Source: Ignelater luminosus
Lineage: Eukaryota; Arthropoda; Insecta; Coleoptera; Elateridae
Direction of reading: 5' to 3'
Length of the DNA: 64,000 nt
Assembly: GCA_011009095.1 (NCBI GenBank)
Contig: VTPC01000790.1
Coordinates: 12,626 to 76,625, forward strand
Shown: positions 62,949-64,000 of the stretch, in pieces
Layout of the letters: every line of letters begins with the position of its first letter
Numbering within the stretch: position 1 is the stretch's first letter
The notes under the pieces: generated by a model
What the model was told of the DNA's origin: nothing
Database searches by the model: none
What the model saw: only the letters and a program-made list of their open reading frames with translations
Program-made: the position numbers and the translations under genes

Positions 62949-64000
62949 ACATACATACATAATCCGAACCTCGTGTTACCCTTAAGGTGTCGAGGTTGCA
63001 AATCTTCTCCACTTCTTTCTATTTTCTGCCATTTCTTTGTCTGAGTTCCAGTTTACTCTTTTCTTTTCTAATATCTCTATCACTGTGTTGTTCCAAGTGT
63101 TACTGAGTCGTCCTCTTCGATTTTTCCCATTGGTCTGGCTGCTCATATTTTCTTCACTTGTCTATCCTCTGACATTTTCTGCAGGTGACCAAACCATGTC
63201 AGTTTCTTTTCTTTTATCAAATCATTTACTGCATTATATATTTACATTTCTTCTTCTGTCTGTTCTTCTCACACCCAACATTCGTTGTAAAAATCTCGTC
63301 TCTTTTGCTTGTAAATGCCCTTTTTGTCTTTCCGTTAATACCCAATTTTCACCTCCAAATAGTAGTGTGAGTACAATAATATTGTTTTATATATGGACAT
63401 TTTCTTTTTCTTTGTAATTTGCTTATGGTTTAGGAATTTGCCCTGTAGTGTCCAAAAACCCAATTTGCTGCCTGTATCCCAGCATTCAGTTCATCTTCAT
63501 TATTTCCTTTACTATTAATTATATTTCTGAGATATTTATAGCTTTTTGCTTGTTTTATTTGTTCACCGTTAACTCTACCTATTGGCATTTCTGTTTGATT
63601 TCCGATTGCCATCGCCTTTGTCTTTTCTGCATTGATAATTAAGTTATGCCTATCTAGTTCCTCCGTCTAAATTCTTAAGTCTTTCTCTAGGTTTTTTCCC
63701 GAGTTTGCTAACAGTATGACGTCGTCGGCAAATGCACAGCTTTCTACGTAGATCGGTTGCAATCTACTATATCTAACTATTTCTCCATTCTGTTTTGACA
63801 TTTTTAATAGCATCATCAATTGCACACAGAAACAGTAATGGGCTAAAAACGCTTCCTTGTCTAACTCCTTCCGTAGTTGAAAATGGTTCGGATACTCTAT
63901 TACATGTTTGTACTTGGTTCTCAGTCACTCTATATACACTTTTAATTACCTCAATTAGTTCTATATTAACTTTTTTGTTCTCCAGACTTTTCCAGATTTT
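62949..64000 (-). pseudogene. RTE-like LINE, 3' part of reverse transcriptase ORF and 3' end (runs off right edge)
   Basis: The minus strand encodes the C-terminal half of a non-LTR retrotransposon endonuclease/reverse transcriptase. From the right edge inward I read EGVRQGSVFSPLLF (about 63877-63836), the catalytic FADD box (Phe-Ala-Asp-Asp codons 63732-63721) inside ESCAFADDVILLANSGKNLE, KTKAMAIGNQTEMPIGRVNG (63612-63550), QAKSYKYLRNIINSKGNNED, then ENWVLTERQ and RFLQRMLGVRR (about 63350-63275), TWFGHLQKM (about 63198), GRLSNTWNN and an ENRKKWRRFATSTP end with a stop at about 62983. The 3' tail ends in an ATGT repeat (62949-62961 on the complement), as in RTE-type elements, which often end in short tandem repeats. 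A frameshift lies near 63775, another near 63400, and stops near 63690 and 63145, so the copy is dead, but decay is milder than in the jockey relic. The clade is inferred from motif wording. Confidence 0.93.

Noticed and set aside
63037..63417. 126-codon plus-strand open frame, the longest gap-free frame in the window
   Set aside because: It lies antisense to the C-terminal part of the RTE-like LINE; the minus strand carries the recognisable protein motifs.
1..64000. CRISPR array, operons or bacterial-style gene clusters
   Set aside because: No regularly spaced repeats and no dense coding were seen; eukaryotic retrotransposons and transposons show that this is not a prokaryotic sequence.

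Overview
The window is AT-rich, low in gene content and clearly eukaryotic. No intact protein-coding gene, rRNA or tRNA could be supported. The longest gap-free open frame is 126 aa (63037-63417), and it is only the antisense shadow of a LINE. Everything recognisable as coding is a decayed mobile element. The mix is a jockey-type LINE, an RTE-like LINE, a Ty1/copia polyprotein, piggyBac, two mariner relics, a DD37-spaced Tc1/mariner-superfamily relic, and a repeat-borne protein that I associate with arthropod genomes. This suggests an arthropod, most likely an insect, but the species cannot be named. Two assembly gaps (18037-18639 and 42986-43385) interrupt the sequence, so this looks like a draft scaffold through an intergenic or large intronic desert.

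Layout from left to right. 1-15.8 kb is almost featureless; it holds a pair of 51-bp repeats near the left edge, a 39-bp tandem duplication and a hairpin at 11.9 kb. 15.9-16.3 kb (+) is the C-terminal half of a mariner transposase. 22.7-23.7 kb (+) is a jockey-like reverse transcriptase relic. 24.8-25.4 kb has a less AT-rich segment led by a TA-CAGGATGTT motif, then an ATT-rich tract and a (CT)15 microsatellite. 28.7-28.9 kb has a 54-codon ORF with a signal-peptide-like stretch. 30.0-30.9 kb is a candidate hAT-like element with clustered TCACG repeats at both ends. 34.0-34.5 kb (-) is the Tc1-superfamily relic. 37.5-38.3 kb (+) is a copia gag/protease relic, lying close to the repeat-protein relic at 38.6-39.6 kb (-). 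48.0-48.5 kb (-) is a second, internally deleted mariner relic, with a 176-bp palindromic TA-flanked MITE just beside it (48672-48847). 53.6-55.3 kb (-) is a piggyBac transposase relic whose 5' side ends at a TTAA. 62.9-64.0 kb (-) is an RTE-like LINE that runs off the right edge.

The genes do not work together as a pathway. The window records several generations of transposition followed by neutral decay (frameshifts, internal deletions, lost catalytic residues). The features most worth following up are non-coding: the 51-bp paired repeats, the palindromic MITE, the TCACG-ended element and the recurring TA-CAGGRTGTT ends.
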